Positions 48,911-60,895 of a stretch of 64,000 nucleotides of DNA are shown here, in pieces. The stretch is from Callorhinus ursinus. Its lineage: Eukaryota > Chordata > Mammalia > Carnivora > Otariidae. The position numbers and the translations under genes are program-made. Under the pieces are notes generated by a model, which saw only the letters and a program-made list of their open reading frames with translations, was not told the origin of the DNA and searched no databases. The stretch lies in the NCBI RefSeq assembly GCF_003265705.1, contig NW_020312785.1, positions 25,578,071 through 25,642,070 of the forward strand, read 5' to 3'. The stretch's first letter is position 1, and the number at the start of each line of letters is the position of its first letter.

Positions 48911-49864
48911 TTTTGCAGTTTATCAGTATGTTACTGACTCATCTTTGCTTACAAGAAAAGTTGGGTCCCTAAGGATGTTAATGTCAGTACCAAGGCAATC
49001 AATTTAGGAAATGCTGCTGACCCAATGAACATCATGGTACTAAACATTGTGTGAAATCATGTATTAGATAAACCAGTGTAAATGGTTGAATTCCAGATAC
49101 CCAAAACCTGTTTAACTTCAGACAATTTTGTTTTTGTTTGTTCAGAGTTTTGAAACTTCATACAACACAATTTGGGAAATGATGTGCTAAATGTTATATA
49201 ACATCCCTTCTAGGTATAAAAATATATAATTTATCAAATAAATCATTCTAAGTAGAAAAGTTACATCATCTGTATTTTTGTATCACAAACTTGGCACAAT
49301 TTTTTCACATTTAGCAATGTTCTGGCATAACCTAGACTAAGCAATGAGAGCATTTTCTTCCTTGTAACATAAACAACGACAACAAAAGAACAGTTTTCTC
49401 CCTGCAACTTTTTTCTTACTCATCTGCTCACCAATTTTACTTAACATTTATTTTTAGTACAAAAACACATTTCTCAGGATAACACATAAGCATGATTGCC
49501 AAAAATATTTATTATATTCCATTAAGTAGTGATTTCATGAACTTTTTCAAAATGCATATAAATTATCTGTTTAAATCAGTTGCTGAAAATTATAGAACTA
49601 TAGAGCTGGTTTCCACCCCTCCAACTGAAAATTATAGAAGAATTTTTTTTTCTACAAAAGCTTCCAAAGTAGTTCTCACAGGTATCCTGAATATGTACGA
49701 ATCCAAAATTAATTATTTTCCTGCCTTCTCAAAAGATGCCTGAGCCCAGAAGATACTGCCATAAAAGGAACATACTTAATTTATACCAACTTTCAAGTAA
49801 CCGGACTGTGGCAAAGCATGACCAGACAGCCGCCTGCAGCCACAGTCCTGCAGTCACTTTACAT
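48911..49864. other. unassigned AT-rich DNA
   Basis: Nothing recognised. Confidence 0.45.
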
Positions 49865-50116
49865 TTAATGAACTATTTTGGTTATAGAATGAATCTCACT
49901 CAGCTCCCCCAGACCTGTGCTATATTGAGCAGCTTCTAAGGCTTTGAGAGCTTGAGCAAAGAAATAGTAGGAGGCAGAAAAAGTAAATGGTTCCTGATAA
50001 TTGCCACCGTCGGCACCAAACAAGAGGGATGGTAGGGGTCGCTGAGCTGACTTGACTCTGCAGAACGTATGCTCATCCGGAGTCGGGGCAACACACAGCA
50101 CCTCATCAGTGTACAT
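49865..50116 (-). other. candidate orphan exon or conserved block
   Basis: An 83-codon minus-strand frame in a CpG-containing patch (near 50010-50095) set in AT-rich DNA. The product begins MYTDEVLCVAPTPDEHTFC, has LPSLLFGADGGNYQEPF in the middle and ends GELSEIHSITKIVH. Upstream, on the minus strand, 'AAAACCTAACAG' could serve as a splice acceptor. I recognise no domain and see no partner exon. It may be an exon, a fragment of an old retrocopy, or a conserved non-coding element. Confidence 0.25.
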
Positions 50117-51443
50117 GTTGTCCTTCTGTTTTCTGCTCTGTTAGGTTTTTATTTAAATGCAGAGATCTGACTGGAACATCAGAGAACTGCTTTCCATGGA
50201 GTGGATATCCAATTATTATGACAACAGTCAGCAAAGAAAAATTAATTTCATGTGAAAAGTGACAAAGCTCAAACAAAATGTGACCTTGAATACAGATGTA
50301 TTCATATTGGGGAAAGAAACTGCTCTTTCTTGTCAGTCACGCAGATATTAGCTGAGTTACAAAGGGGGATGTGGCTTCTTGTAAATTTATTTTAGATTTT
50401 CAATATTTAAAAAAAACATGTGGGTCTATTATTTCTCATATCAAACCTGAAAATTTTTCATCAAACTATGCAAAACTTTAAAGATAATATTAGACTCTTA
50501 GGCCTTACTGTATATTTCTCACATTATTTGAAAGTCTTCTAAATTAGGGAACAGCAAATATATCATCATAAGATAGATATGAACCTAGCTTGTTCTAGGA
50601 ATAGAAAGAAGGAAAGCTGGTGCAAATGTAAAGAGGTGGAGGAGGGGGTAAAATCATATGAATAACTCTTAGCAATGTTCAGAGGTTCGCTTTTTGTTCT
50701 AACGCCACTAATCCACTGTAGATTTTATAAACAAAGTAGCATGATATGATTCATAAGGTGAAGAAGTCACATGGTCTGCCATCTAGAAAATGGAGGCTAG
50801 GGCAGGGTGGGGTGATGATGCCTTGCACTAGAACAGAAATACTAGAAATGAAAGAAGTAATGAAATTCAGAATACATTTTTAGTGGTGCTGGAAGATTTT
50901 CTGATGATTTAGATATTGGAGAGTGGGGAGTCAGTTCCGTTAATTGATTATGACACCTTGAACCACTTCCTGTTAGATTCAGGGACAATATGGCGCTGAG
51001 GGGAAATCACTGGGCTGAAAAACTAGAGACAGTTATAATATTCCTAGTTCTTTCACTTTGATAAGTTGTGAAGGCTCCCTACGTCTCTTTATTCCTCTGT
51101 GAAATGACCTTCACATTGCCTTCCTACTTGAGAATGCTGTGAATGTTACACACAGCAATCTACGTTACTGCTCATTGTTCTCATGCAACTCCTTTCTCTG
51201 TCTTAATTGCATTATGCTACACTTGTTCCTATTGAATGTCAGTTCCATTTGTTTTTCATAACTTCCCCAATTTATCAAAGTCAACAATCCAATCTTATCC
51301 TCCCAAGGTGCTGACCTTCCTTTTTTCCCCTTATTCCCATGTGTGCTCCTAATGAGGTAAATTTTCTACTCTATCATTTAGATTCTGGATTCTTCTTTTG
51401 TTATCTACCTCCACTCTTTACTCACTTTTCCCATAGCCCGATG
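50117..51443. other. unassigned DNA
   Basis: The part at 50985-51150 ('TCACTGGGCTGAAAAACTAGAGAC...CTCTTTATTCCTCTGTGAAATGA') may be a very diverged MIR. Otherwise no feature was recognised. Confidence 0.4.
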
Positions 51444-51451
51444 ATAATCAG

Positions 51452-51644
51452 TTTTTCTTTTAATATTTTATTTATTTATTTGACAGAGTGAGAGCACAAG
51501 CAGGGAGAGCAGCAGACAGAGGGAGAGGGACAGGCAGACTCCCCACTGAGCAAGGACCCCGACGCAGGGCTCAATCCCAGGACCCTGGGATCATAACCTG
51601 GGCCAAAGGCAGCTGCTTAACTGGCTGAGCCACCCAGGTGTCCC
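51452..51644 (-). repeat. CAN-SINE
   Basis: Reverse orientation: TAATATTTTATTTATTTATTTG, GACAGGCAGACTCCCCACTGAG, GACCCTGGGATCATAACCTG and the head GAGCCACCCAGGTGTCCC. A short flanking duplication ATAATCAG (51444-51451; about 51647-51654) supports the ends. Confidence 0.93.
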
Positions 51645-51654
51645 AATAATCAGG

Positions 51655-52819
51655 CTTTTTAAACCCCTTGCTTCCTATAAGTACTATCCGTAAAATGGTT
51701 TTAGCTTTTATTACAAAAGATAAGTTGTGCTTACTAAAGCTACATAACAATCAAAATTCTCCACAATATACTATATCCAACATCCTAGATTCAGGTTAAG
51801 ATTAATCAAATCTCACTGCAGAAACATAAGGCATCATACTGTGAATTCTGCCCATATGAACACATATTTCACGTTGCGATAAATCTTTTAGATGTAGAAA
51901 GTAAATGTGTAAGTATGTAACTTCAGGTTCTACAGGTAACCAGCACAGATGGGCTGGCTCAAAAATCACATTTGTAAAATATATACTGAAATAATATAAA
52001 TAATTAATATTATATAATTAAATAATTATATAATTAATATAAATATTACTATGTGTATGTTTTAATATGTCTATACAATTAAATGTTTTTCACCATATCA
52101 CTCCTGATGTTTGATTATTTCCCCTTTGCCTGCTTTTCTTTAATGTTCTTTTCTTTTTTGATAAAAGTAGAAAAGGAAAAACAAGCATTAAAAAGTCTAA
52201 TTTTTGGCAGCAGACCTATTGTATTTATTCATATTTATCATCTTTTATATACAACATAAATATATATATGGCCTATATTAGGAATATAATCTAATGTATA
52301 ATGCCCTTTGCTTGTATTTAATCATGACCTTTAAATAATCAGTATTTTAATCCTGTAAACTCCTATCTGCAGGGAATAAATGTCTAATTACATGAGGAAA
52401 ATAATTAAAAATACGACTGACCTTTCCCTATGATTGCATATTGTATGTTTTTAATTAGAAAAAAATTAATATAAACCTATGAGTACAGATAATTATTTTA
52501 AAATATCAGTGTGTGTCCAATTTAATATGGTTTACTTTTCTGGATCAATGACTACTTTCTATTCATTAATGCTAATATATCAAACTTTGTAAAAATATGA
52601 CATTTTATAGCAGTGAGCAATTCTTGTATTTGTCATTTTAGAATTAAACATGGAAGAGTTTGCCCTGAATGCTAAAAGAAATCTAACCCACCTAAAAATA
52701 CACTAACAGCATGAAGTAATACAGAACACAATGTAGTTTTTCTAATACCTCTTATAATACATTATATGGAAGTTTATTTCCAAGCTTTCTCAATATTTCT
52801 CAGCTAACTCATGTCCTAA
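51655..52819. other. unassigned AT-rich DNA
   Basis: Includes an almost pure A/T tract of AATTAATATTATATAATTAA words near 51985-52050. No gene was recognised. Confidence 0.45.
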
Positions 52820-52985
52820 ATGGCACATATATGAAATAGTTCATATATTTGTGGGTTTTCCCTGAAAGAATACAGCTTCACTGTAGTAATCACTGAACTA
52901 TGGATATGTGTATCAAATCATAATACTGTATAATTTATATGTATACAATTTTTATTTAAATAACAAATTATAAAAAGAAAAATTT
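52820..52985 (+). repeat. old L1 3' end
   Basis: 'GGATATGTGTATCAAATCATAATACTGTATAATTTATATGTATACAATTTTTATTT' matches the 3' end of older L1M families. The 5' boundary is unclear. Confidence 0.55.
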
Positions 52986-53005
52986 TACCCTAAGAGAAAA
53001 TGTAT

Positions 53006-53208
53006 ATATATATACACATACATATATATATATTTTTAAAGATTTTATTCATTTTGAGAGAGAGAGAGCACAAGCAGGGCAAGCAGCAGAGGGAGAAGCA
53101 GGCTCCCCGCCAAGCAAGGAGCCCAAATCCGGGCTCCATCCCAGGACCCCGGGATCATGAGCCAAGCTGAAGGCAGACACCCAACCAACCGAGCCACCCA
53201 GGAGCCCC
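53006..53208 (-). repeat. CAN-SINE with TA-rich tail
   Basis: Reverse orientation: a (TA)n/T tail at 53006-53036, AAAGATTTTATTCATTTTGAGAGAGAG, GAAGCAGGCTCCCCGC, ACCCCGGGATCATGAGCC and the head GAGCCACCCAGGAGCCCC. The duplication AGAAAATGTATA occurs at 52994-53005 and 53209-53220. Confidence 0.95.
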
Positions 53209-53220
53209 AGAAAATGTATA

Positions 53221-54270
53221 TTATTTAAAATAGCAAATATAAACTCTTCTAATGTTAGATTCAATTTTATATATTTCTTTTAGGCAAATAAGATCACATG
53301 CTAAATATATATAATGTGACTAAAGACAGCAATTCCTTATCTACTAAGTATCTTTAACATAACTAAAAACAGTGATTCTTCATATTTTTCCACCATTGAG
53401 AGAAGAAGTTTGTTTTCTCTCTCTTGTGTTTCCAGCCTTCAGGAATAGAAGCCTTAAAATTTATCAGTGGAGTAAAACAGGTAGCAATAGCGCATTATAA
53501 CATGACTATAATAAACCATAAGGGAGAGAAAATATAGTCTAAAAATTCTAAGAATGAAATTTAAATTCTTTTTATTAGATCTAAGATATGTCATCCATCA
53601 CTAATATGGGGAATATGCTCAAAATAACAGCATGTCAGTTACTCTACCCACAGGTGAGAAGCACTTTGGGACAATTCCTATGATAGGAATTTCCTTAGAT
53701 ACACAGTAATAAATGTCTCAATTTTGTGACAGGATTTATAAATTATTTTGGCTATGTAAAACTGTGCCTGTCACTCTAAAAATACCAACAAATGAAATGT
53801 GTATTTTAATCAAGTGAAGACTTCATTAAAAGCCTTGAAATAAATACTTGAAGAATGTATTTTTAAAGGCAGGCATTCAGCAAGAAGTCAATTGGTCCTA
53901 GAAAGTGTAATGGATGTCTTTATGAAAAGTCATTCATTTAAAAAAGAAATGCCATTAAAAGTTGAAAGTAGTGATCATATAAAAGAAACAATTATGGAAG
54001 AAAATTATTTTGGGTAACATAATGATATATGTCCTTCTATGCTCATCATCATTTGAGTCACTTATTTGAAAATGGAACTTTGCTGCGCTAATATTAAAGA
54101 AAAAGTATTAGAAAGTTTTCATGGCTTGTAATTCAAACTCTGATCACTTTTTAAAATCATGATAGTGACAATTGTTGCAGATTCCTCAGTAATGTTTGAT
54201 ATGTTAATCAGAAACATATCTGCATAGTTTTAGTAAAATATGAAGAAAAACAGGAAGGTCAAAAGGTGAT
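53221..54270. other. unassigned AT-rich DNA
   Basis: Nothing recognised. Confidence 0.45.
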
Positions 54271-54284
54271 AGAATGTTCTCTAT

Positions 54285-54431
54285 CTCTATCTCTATGGCA
54301 GTCACTATCACAACTATTGAAATAAAAATTAAAATAATTAAAATTAAAGATTCAATCCCTCAGTTACACTACCAACATTTCAAGTAGTCAATAGCCACAT
54401 TGTTACAGTCTATAGTAATGGGTAGTGCAGA
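54285..54431. repeat. hAT-Charlie MITE (MER58/MER5-like), partial
   Basis: 'AATAAAAATTAAAATAATTAAAATTAAAGATTCAATCCCTCAGTTACACTACC' followed by 'ACATTTCAAGTAGTCAATAGCCACATTG' matches the same family as the copy at 32.04 kb, in the opposite orientation. Confidence 0.7.
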
Positions 54432-57135
54432 TAAAGAACATCGCCATCATTGCAGAATATTCCTTGTGCAGCATCAAATCACATTTTCTGTATGTCTGTA
54501 ATTTTCAAGTAAAATTCAATTTGTTTCCATATTTTCTATGAACGTCTATACAGCAGATGAGATTAAATTAAATAACAATGATGTCCTGTTAAAGGTGAAA
54601 AAAGTTAAAAGTTACTCAGCTTGGATGTGAAGCCTATTCAGAAACCCAGAAGACAGGAAACAAATGTTAACCCTAAATATCAGTGATTTCTAAATTTGGC
54701 AAAGTAAAAAGTAGTCATTTATATTAAAAGACTGAGAATCACACTACCAATTGGTAACACTAATCCATGTTTCTCATGAGTTTGAAATGTAGGGATATAT
54801 TTATAAAGAATTATTAACACAAGTCCTCTAACCAATGTCTTTTGCTAGGAGTAATATGGAACAGGAATCACAAAGTTTCAGTGATGAATGGTTCCAGGGA
54901 CAAACACAAATATAATCTGACTCAGTATTTCTTCAACCCTAAATCAAAACTACTGATTAAACACTCTAGATCAAGTATCCTAATACTTTACAGACCAGTA
55001 TGCCAATGCTTTTGGGAGTACATTTTCATGAAATTCTAATAATAGCCACTCGATTAGCAAACAAACTGACCTTTTATGGTGAGAAGAAAAATAAATCTGA
55101 CCCTTTAGTTTTGAGACCCTTCAACAACTCTGAATCACCCATTCCATCAACCTATTATCATGTTCCAAATGTTGGAAGGAGCTGAAGTCTCTCACATACG
55201 TGTCCTCAATATAACATGAATTTAACACATAATTTTGTTAATCAAAGAGTGTAAGGGAAAAAATATCTACTTCCCTTATTTTTAGCCTTGTCTTTTTAAA
55301 TATATCAATCATGTGCAGCGTTATGTTTTGTTTTGTGTGGAGAGGGTCTTTCTCCCTTTTAATGTGGTTGTGAGGGTAAAACATGTGTTGAATGCTTTTG
55401 ATTTTAAAAAAGTTATAGGTAATTATTTATTAACATGTTTATATATGTAAGATATGGAACCCCCCCCCAAATAAGTAAAAGTAAGGAGGTCTGAGGTTGA
55501 GAAAAGGAATAAGAGAGGGTGTGGAAATAGATGGGATCTGGGTGGTAGCTACCATACCTACTGCCAGGCCAGAGTGGAGATGAAAGCCAGCAGCTATGGA
55601 GTGGTCTAGACTGTGTCCAAGACCAGGCAGAGGTCTAGAAAAAGACTAAAGATAATGAAAATTTCAAGGAAAATCTCAGTAATGGTCAAAAATGCAGGTA
55701 GTCAAGCACCAAGTGGCAGTGACAGTGGTAATAGGTATAAGTGGACAAAGGAAAAAATTCCAGTAGAGAAATTAATAGCTTTAGCAGTCAGGGATTCTGA
55801 CACAAGTATCATTCTTTTAACAGTATGTAGCACCTTAACCACTTAATGATATGCCCACAAATTGGATTCCATTAGAAATTACCAACAGGCTGTACTTGGC
55901 TTTTGTTTATAACTTAAAACATTAAAGTCTATGGCACTTTTCCTCAGTTCACCCTCTTTGTCAATCACTCACCAAGTAAATTATTTGTTTTTTAAACAAT
56001 GTATTATATTAATTCATTTTCTTCTCATAATCTCTATTTCATTGATGTCTTCATTATCTCTGACCTCAACCGCTGTGCAACTCAACATACTCTCACTTCT
56101 ACTTTCCTTCCCTCCAACCATGACCATGACATTTATCTCCTAATCAGTGTCCAGTGGAAAAGGACAGATGACTCCGTGTGGTAAGTAAGATTTACCTGAA
56201 CTACTCAACCCTTTTATTGATACAAATTCTCTCTGACTCAAATTCCCCACGGTAGTAAGAGGAATCATCTTAGGGTTCTCTAGTCATACCAGCCTTAAGA
56301 TGGGCACCAAGTCTTTGTACATGCTATACTGTATCCACTTGAGATTTTCTTTGTTTCCCTTCCTTGGGTTTCCAAAATCATTCCTAAAAGAAAGCACAAA
56401 GTCTACTTTCTCCATAAACCAGTAATAGGGCTATTTACATGGCAGTCTTTCTAAACCAGTATCTTTAACCTTTGGACCAAAGATCTAAGAGGAGGGGCTG
56501 GATTACTGAAAAGAATTGCAAACCAGTAAGTACATAAAAAATTGCCTATAGACTGTATAAATAAACACCACACAAAATCATACAAAAAATATTTAAAATA
56601 CATATATAATTTTATGTGTATATAGGTACAATGTCTTTAAAACATATGTGTCATTTTTTACTTAATATTTATTATGCAAAATATAGAGGTTTCTTACCTC
56701 CTTCCTTAGAGGCCTTTCAACTAACCAATCAAATTGCAAGTATATAAATTCTACTATTATTTAACATTTGATGTCGGTTAAAGTTTTGTTTTTAAATTCA
56801 GGCCAGTGATTCTGGGGTAAAATACTAATGAATCTTTTTTTTCTTCTACAGATAAAACCTAATTAATTCTGAGGTTAGATGCTTTGAGCAAGATGTGAGG
56901 AACTTCTTTTTGCTTCATGTATTAAACAATCTATAGCCTTAATAATTTTATGAAAAATATTTTCTTGGGGAAAGGAATATCTGACAAAAAACTTGGACAT
57001 CCAAAATTATATCAAACTTCATTGGCCTATAAAGCACATTATGAATCTATACTCCTAATAAGATTTAGGCGATAAATACTAATATTTGGTCTATTTTCAA
57101 TTTCATATGTTATTGTGCACCCACATCTATCCATT
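54432..57135. other. unassigned intergenic or intronic DNA
   Basis: AT-rich with balanced blocks at 55480-55810 and 56220-56420 that may be old repeats. Contains a C-run at 55459-55467. No gene was recognised. Confidence 0.4.
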
Positions 57136-57150
57136 ATCCCATTTTATTTT

Positions 57151-57332
57151 TTTATTCTTCTACGTAGTTTTTTAAACTTAATTTTATTATGTTATGTTAA
57201 TCACCATACATTACATCATCAGCCTTCGATGTAGTGTTCCATGATTCATTGTTTGCGCATAACACCCAGTGCTCCACTCAATATGTGCCCTCTTTAATAC
57301 CCATCACCAGGCTAACCCATCCCGCCACCCCC
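57151..57332 (-). repeat. 5'-truncated L1, 3' end only
   Basis: The minus strand reads GGGTATTAAAGAGGGCACATATTG, GGAGCACTGGGTGTTATG, CAAACAATGAATCATGGAACAC and GTGATTAACATAACATAAT. The perfect duplication ATCCCATTTTATTTT occurs at 57136-57150 and 57333-57347, so the insertion is about 180 bases. Confidence 0.93.
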
Positions 57333-57347
57333 ATCCCATTTTATTTT

Positions 57348-57698
57348 AAATTAGAAAATGGTTTTGTATTTATCTTGCCAAGATCTACATGCACTCTGAC
57401 AACTGAGGAAAATCAGAAAGAAAATAAAACTTTCTGAATCTTTTTGAATGACAAAACTACCATTATTCATCTGGTCTTTAAAATACAGTATGTAGGGGGT
57501 ATTTATATTACTAAAAAATACAAATGGCATTAACTGAGCATATGTTATGAGAGAAATAGTTTAAAATATACTAGTTATATTAGCCCAGTATTTTAATGGA
57601 AAAAAATGAAAGATGTAATAACAGATTCCTGTATCTTCAACTTTTTTATTTTCTATGAAAAGCTCCAAATCCAATATCCTATGGAATTAAACATGACT
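57348..57698. other. unassigned AT-rich DNA
   Basis: Nothing recognised. Confidence 0.45.
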
Positions 57699-57712
57699 GA
57701 AACATTTTTTTA

Positions 57713-57896
57713 GGGGCACCTGGGTGGCACAGTTGGTTAAGCATCCAACTCTAGGTTTAGGCTCAGGTCATGATCAAAGGGTCGTGAGATCAAGCTCTAT
57801 GTTGGGGCTCCATGCTCAGTGCAGTCTGCTTTAAGATGCCCCACCCTGCACTCGCATGCATGCTCTCTCTCTAAAAGAAATAAATTTTTAAAAAAG
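57713..57896 (+). repeat. CAN-SINE, older subtype
   Basis: Head GGGGCACCTGGGTGGCACAG, 'CATCCAACTCTAGGTTTAGGCTCAGGTC', 'GGCTCCATGCTCAGTGCAGTCTGC', CT-run and A-rich tail. The flanking GAAACATTTTT is duplicated. Confidence 0.93.
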
Positions 57897-58066
57897 AAAC
57901 ATTTTTAAAGTTTGAATTGTTGACAAAATACAATCAATCCATATAAATACCCAGATCAATTTGGATTAAGGTTTTGAGAAGAAACCTCATTTCTGACTGA
58001 GGGTAGATTCTATACTTAGATAATTCAGATATGGGATGATCTTACAGAAAATAAAGATAATTTATC

Positions 58067-58258
58067 CAAGAGATGTCTGGGTTGCTCAATCATTGAAGTG
58101 TCTGCCTTCAGCTCAGGTCATGATCCCAGGGTCCGGGGATACAGGCTCCTTGCTCAGCAGGGAGCCTGCTGCTTCTTCTGACTGCTGCTCTCCCTGCTTG
58201 TGCTCTCTCTCTCTCTGACAAATAAATAAATAAATAAACTTTAAAAAAATAAAAATAA
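58067..58258 (+). repeat. CAN-SINE, decayed head
   Basis: The head is diverged (GATGTCTGGGTTGCTCAATC), while 'GTCTGCCTTCAGCTCAGGTC', 'CTCAGCAGGGAGCCTGCTGC' and the (AAATA)n tail are clear; the usual GGGATCGAGCCC is deleted. The 19-base duplication AAAATAAAGATAATTTATC/T occurs at 58048-58066 and 58259-58277. Confidence 0.94.
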
Positions 58259-58277
58259 AAAATAAAGATAATTTATT

Positions 58278-58714
58278 CGAGTCACTTTGATTAAGATTCT
58301 CAGGTAAGTCTGGACTTGCCTCTAGAAGGGTGCTTCCATCTGCAAAGAGAACCAATCTAAGACCTCTTCTGCTGGGAGAGGGGTAGTAGAATTGGGATGA
58401 AACATATTTCTAGTTTGTAGAAGATGACATAAACTTTTTTCTGAACAGTCTCCAAAGAAACTACTTCCATTCTTTATTCACGAATGAAAATGCTCTCTAC
58501 TATGTACCTCGCTTCTGAATAACTCCTCTGAAGAAATGAGTATCAAATAAGAGTAACAACATGTGGGGAAAAAAAGGAAAGCCTAGTTCAACTATAAGAT
58601 ATTTTTTCTACGTTTTATATAGATAAAACATTTCTATCTAATATCACGGGTCTCTTAACTAGAATATCTGGTTCCGACCCTGATCAAAATACAAACTTGG
58701 TTCCTGAGATTAAA
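58278..58714. other. unassigned DNA
   Basis: Nothing recognised. The L1 3' sequence begins shortly after. Confidence 0.4.
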
Positions 58715-59157
58715 AATTGCTGGAGTTGTGGGGGGTGGGAGGGATGTGATGGTTGGGTGATAGACATTGGGGAGGGTATGTGCAGTGGTGAGCACTGTGA
58801 ATTGTGCAAGACTGTTGAATCAGAGACCTGTACCTCTGAAACAAATAATGCAATATATGTTAAAAAAAAAGAAGATAGTAGGAATGGAAAAATGAAGGGG
58901 GGGAAATCGGAGGGGAGACGAACCATGAGAGACTGTGGACTCTGAGAAACAAACTGAGGGTTCTAGAGGGGAGGGGGGTGGGAGGATGGGTTAGCCTGGT
59001 GATGGGTATTAAAGAGGGCATGCTCTGCATGGAGCACTGGGTGTTATGCACAAACAATGAATCGTGGAACACTACATCAAAAACTCATGATGTAATGTAT
59101 GGTGACTAACATAACAATAAAAAATTAAAAAAGAAAAAATAAATAAATAAATAAAAT
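58715..59157 (+). repeat. L1 3' UTR with poly(A), 5'-truncated
   Basis: Carnivoran L1 3' UTR: 'GAGCACTGTGAATTGTGCAAGACTG', 'GACCTGTACCTCTGAAACAAATAATG', an internal A-run, G-rich 'GAGGGGAGGGGGGTGGGAGG', 'GGGTATTAAAGAGGGCATG', 'GGAGCACTGGGTGTTATGCAC' and a tail 'CATAACAATAAAAAATTAAAAAAG' extended by (AAATA)n. The G-rich polypurine segment is a usual L1 3' UTR trait. No ORF2 sequence is attached. Confidence 0.9.
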
Positions 59158-59169
59158 AGCAAAATAAAA

Positions 59170-59238
59170 TAGGATGGAACACTACATCAAAAACTAATGA
59201 TGTAATGTATGATTAACATAACATAATAAAAAAAAAGA
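59170..59238 (+). repeat. partial duplicate of the L1 3' terminus
   Basis: 'GGATGGAACACTACATCAAAAACTAATGATGTAATGTATGATTAACATAACATAATAAAAA' repeats the last 65 bases or so of the L1 3' end that closes at 59157, in the same orientation and separated only by an A-rich spacer. Confidence 0.9.
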
Positions 59239-59239
59239 A

Positions 59240-60114
59240 CACAAAATTTTCTTGAAAATTTGGGTCAACACATAAACATAGCCAAAAAGATCAATCAAGG
59301 AAAGTATTAATTTGAATGAAAAATAAAGTATTACAGATTTATTTACAAAATAAAATAAATTTTGGTTCACCTTCTCATTATAAAGGGATTTTAGTAAACA
59401 CTTACATAGCAACTTAGCAATGACAAGATTACAAGTAAAAAATTATGTTTGAAAAAGAATATGCCATTAACTCCTATATATGAATGATAATTTAGCAGGA
59501 CGTAAAGATCACAGAAAAATACTGACAAACTGGAAATCTTTTTGATTGTTTTCTTCTAAGAAGTTGGTTGGTTCAAGGTTAAACATAAAATTCATGTGCT
59601 TGAAAATCTGATGTTGAGAAAGATTTCTAATATATATTAGTTTAACTTTTTCTTGAGTCTCAAGGCAGTAGTGATGAGTTGTGAACTCTAGAGTTGGGTA
59701 GATTTGGGTTCAAATTAAGACTTCAACCTTTACTCTTTCTGAACTTACATACTATATTTCTATTTCTTATTCAGAGAAAGTCTAAAGTGAGTGCTTCTGG
59801 TGAGCCAGCAGTGTGTAGGAGGGAGAAATGGTGGAATATGAATTGGTAGAGTAGTGACTGAAGAATAAAAGTTCTGCCATCTCCAATTTGTAACTACTAA
59901 TATTGCCTGGACACTTCTTATGAGAAAAGAAAAGAGAATGCAGAATCAAGTGTGGAAGTTGTGTCAATCACATATCACTTCTGCTCATCTTCCATTGATT
60001 AAAATTTAATTAAGTGACCACACCTAACTGTAAGGGAGGCTGAGATGTTATTTGGCTATATGGCTAGGAAGAAGAGAAAAATGGATTTATTGATTAGGTA
60101 GAAGACTCTGCCAC
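59240..60114. other. unassigned DNA
   Basis: AT-rich. 59672-59760 may be a diverged MIR ('GAACTCTAGAGTTGGGTAGATTTGGGTTCAAATTAAGACTTC'). No gene was recognised. Confidence 0.4.
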
Positions 60115-60232
60115 AAGGTAATATAATGCTACCTACCACACAGAACTGTATTGCAGATTAAATGGCATAATGTACAGTTCAGTATTCACCATGTAGGAGT
60201 TAACAAAATATTTGCTATTATTATTAATGTCA
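60115..60232 (+). repeat. MIR 3' part
   Basis: 'AATGCTACCTACCACACAGAACTGTATTGCAGATTAAATGGCATAATGTA' and 'AGGAGTTAACAAAATATTTGCTATTATTATT' follow the MIR 3' region in order. Confidence 0.75.
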
Positions 60233-60700
60233 GTGTTACTATTCTGAACTTCATTTCTCATTATAGAGTTTTAAGGTTGTAAAAGAAATTGTAAATTGGT
60301 TAAATATTTACTCTTTCCCAGAGAGAGACTGAAAATTTTCCTTTTTAACACTCTGATACAACTTTCTTATTTTGAAAGAGAATAAACTTTGGAGTTGCAC
60401 TAACTAAAGACTAAAGCTCTGCTTTCCCACTTAATATCTGGGCAACTACAACTTAATAAATGGTTATTGAGTACCTATAAAGAGCTGACCTTGCAGTGTG
60501 CTCTAAGAACATAAAGAAAATTAATTTTGTCAGATAAACCTTAAACAATGGCAATATTTTTAAGTGAGTCCAATTATGGTAGTAAATTCAGAAAGCAAAT
60601 ATAGTTATGGTGAAATATTTTATCAGGGGACATCAAGGAAGATTATTGTGCAGTGTAGGTGATAAATGACAGGGACTGAAATTTGAAGTGTGGCTTAAAA
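60233..60700. other. unassigned DNA
   Basis: 60380-60450 resembles the MIR 5' part, weakly. Otherwise nothing was recognised. Confidence 0.4.
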
Positions 60701-60725
60701 AAAGAAAAAGAAAAACTCATTTGAA

Positions 60726-60881
60726 GGGTACCTGGGTAGCTCAATCAGTTAAGCATCCAACTCTTGATCTCAGCTCAGGTCTTGATCTCAGGGTCATGAA
60801 TTCAAGCCCCACATTGGGCTCCACACTCGGTGTGGAGTCTACTTAAAAATATATATATATTTAAAAAATTAAAAAAAAAAA
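60726..60881 (+). repeat. CAN-SINE, older short subtype
   Basis: Head GGGTACCTGGGTAGCTCAAT, 'CATCCAACTCTTGATCTCAGCTCAGGTC', 'GGTGTGGAGTCTACTTAAAAATA' and a TA/A tail. The imperfect duplication AAAAACTCATTTGAA / AAACCCACATTTGAA supports the ends. Confidence 0.92.
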
Positions 60882-60895
60882 GAAACCCACATTTG

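Noticed and set aside
58715..59157. Two separate L1 3' ends joined at the internal A-run near 58861
   Set aside because: The order of segments agrees with one known long form of the carnivoran L1 3' UTR that contains an internal A-run; only the copy after 59157 is a true repeat.
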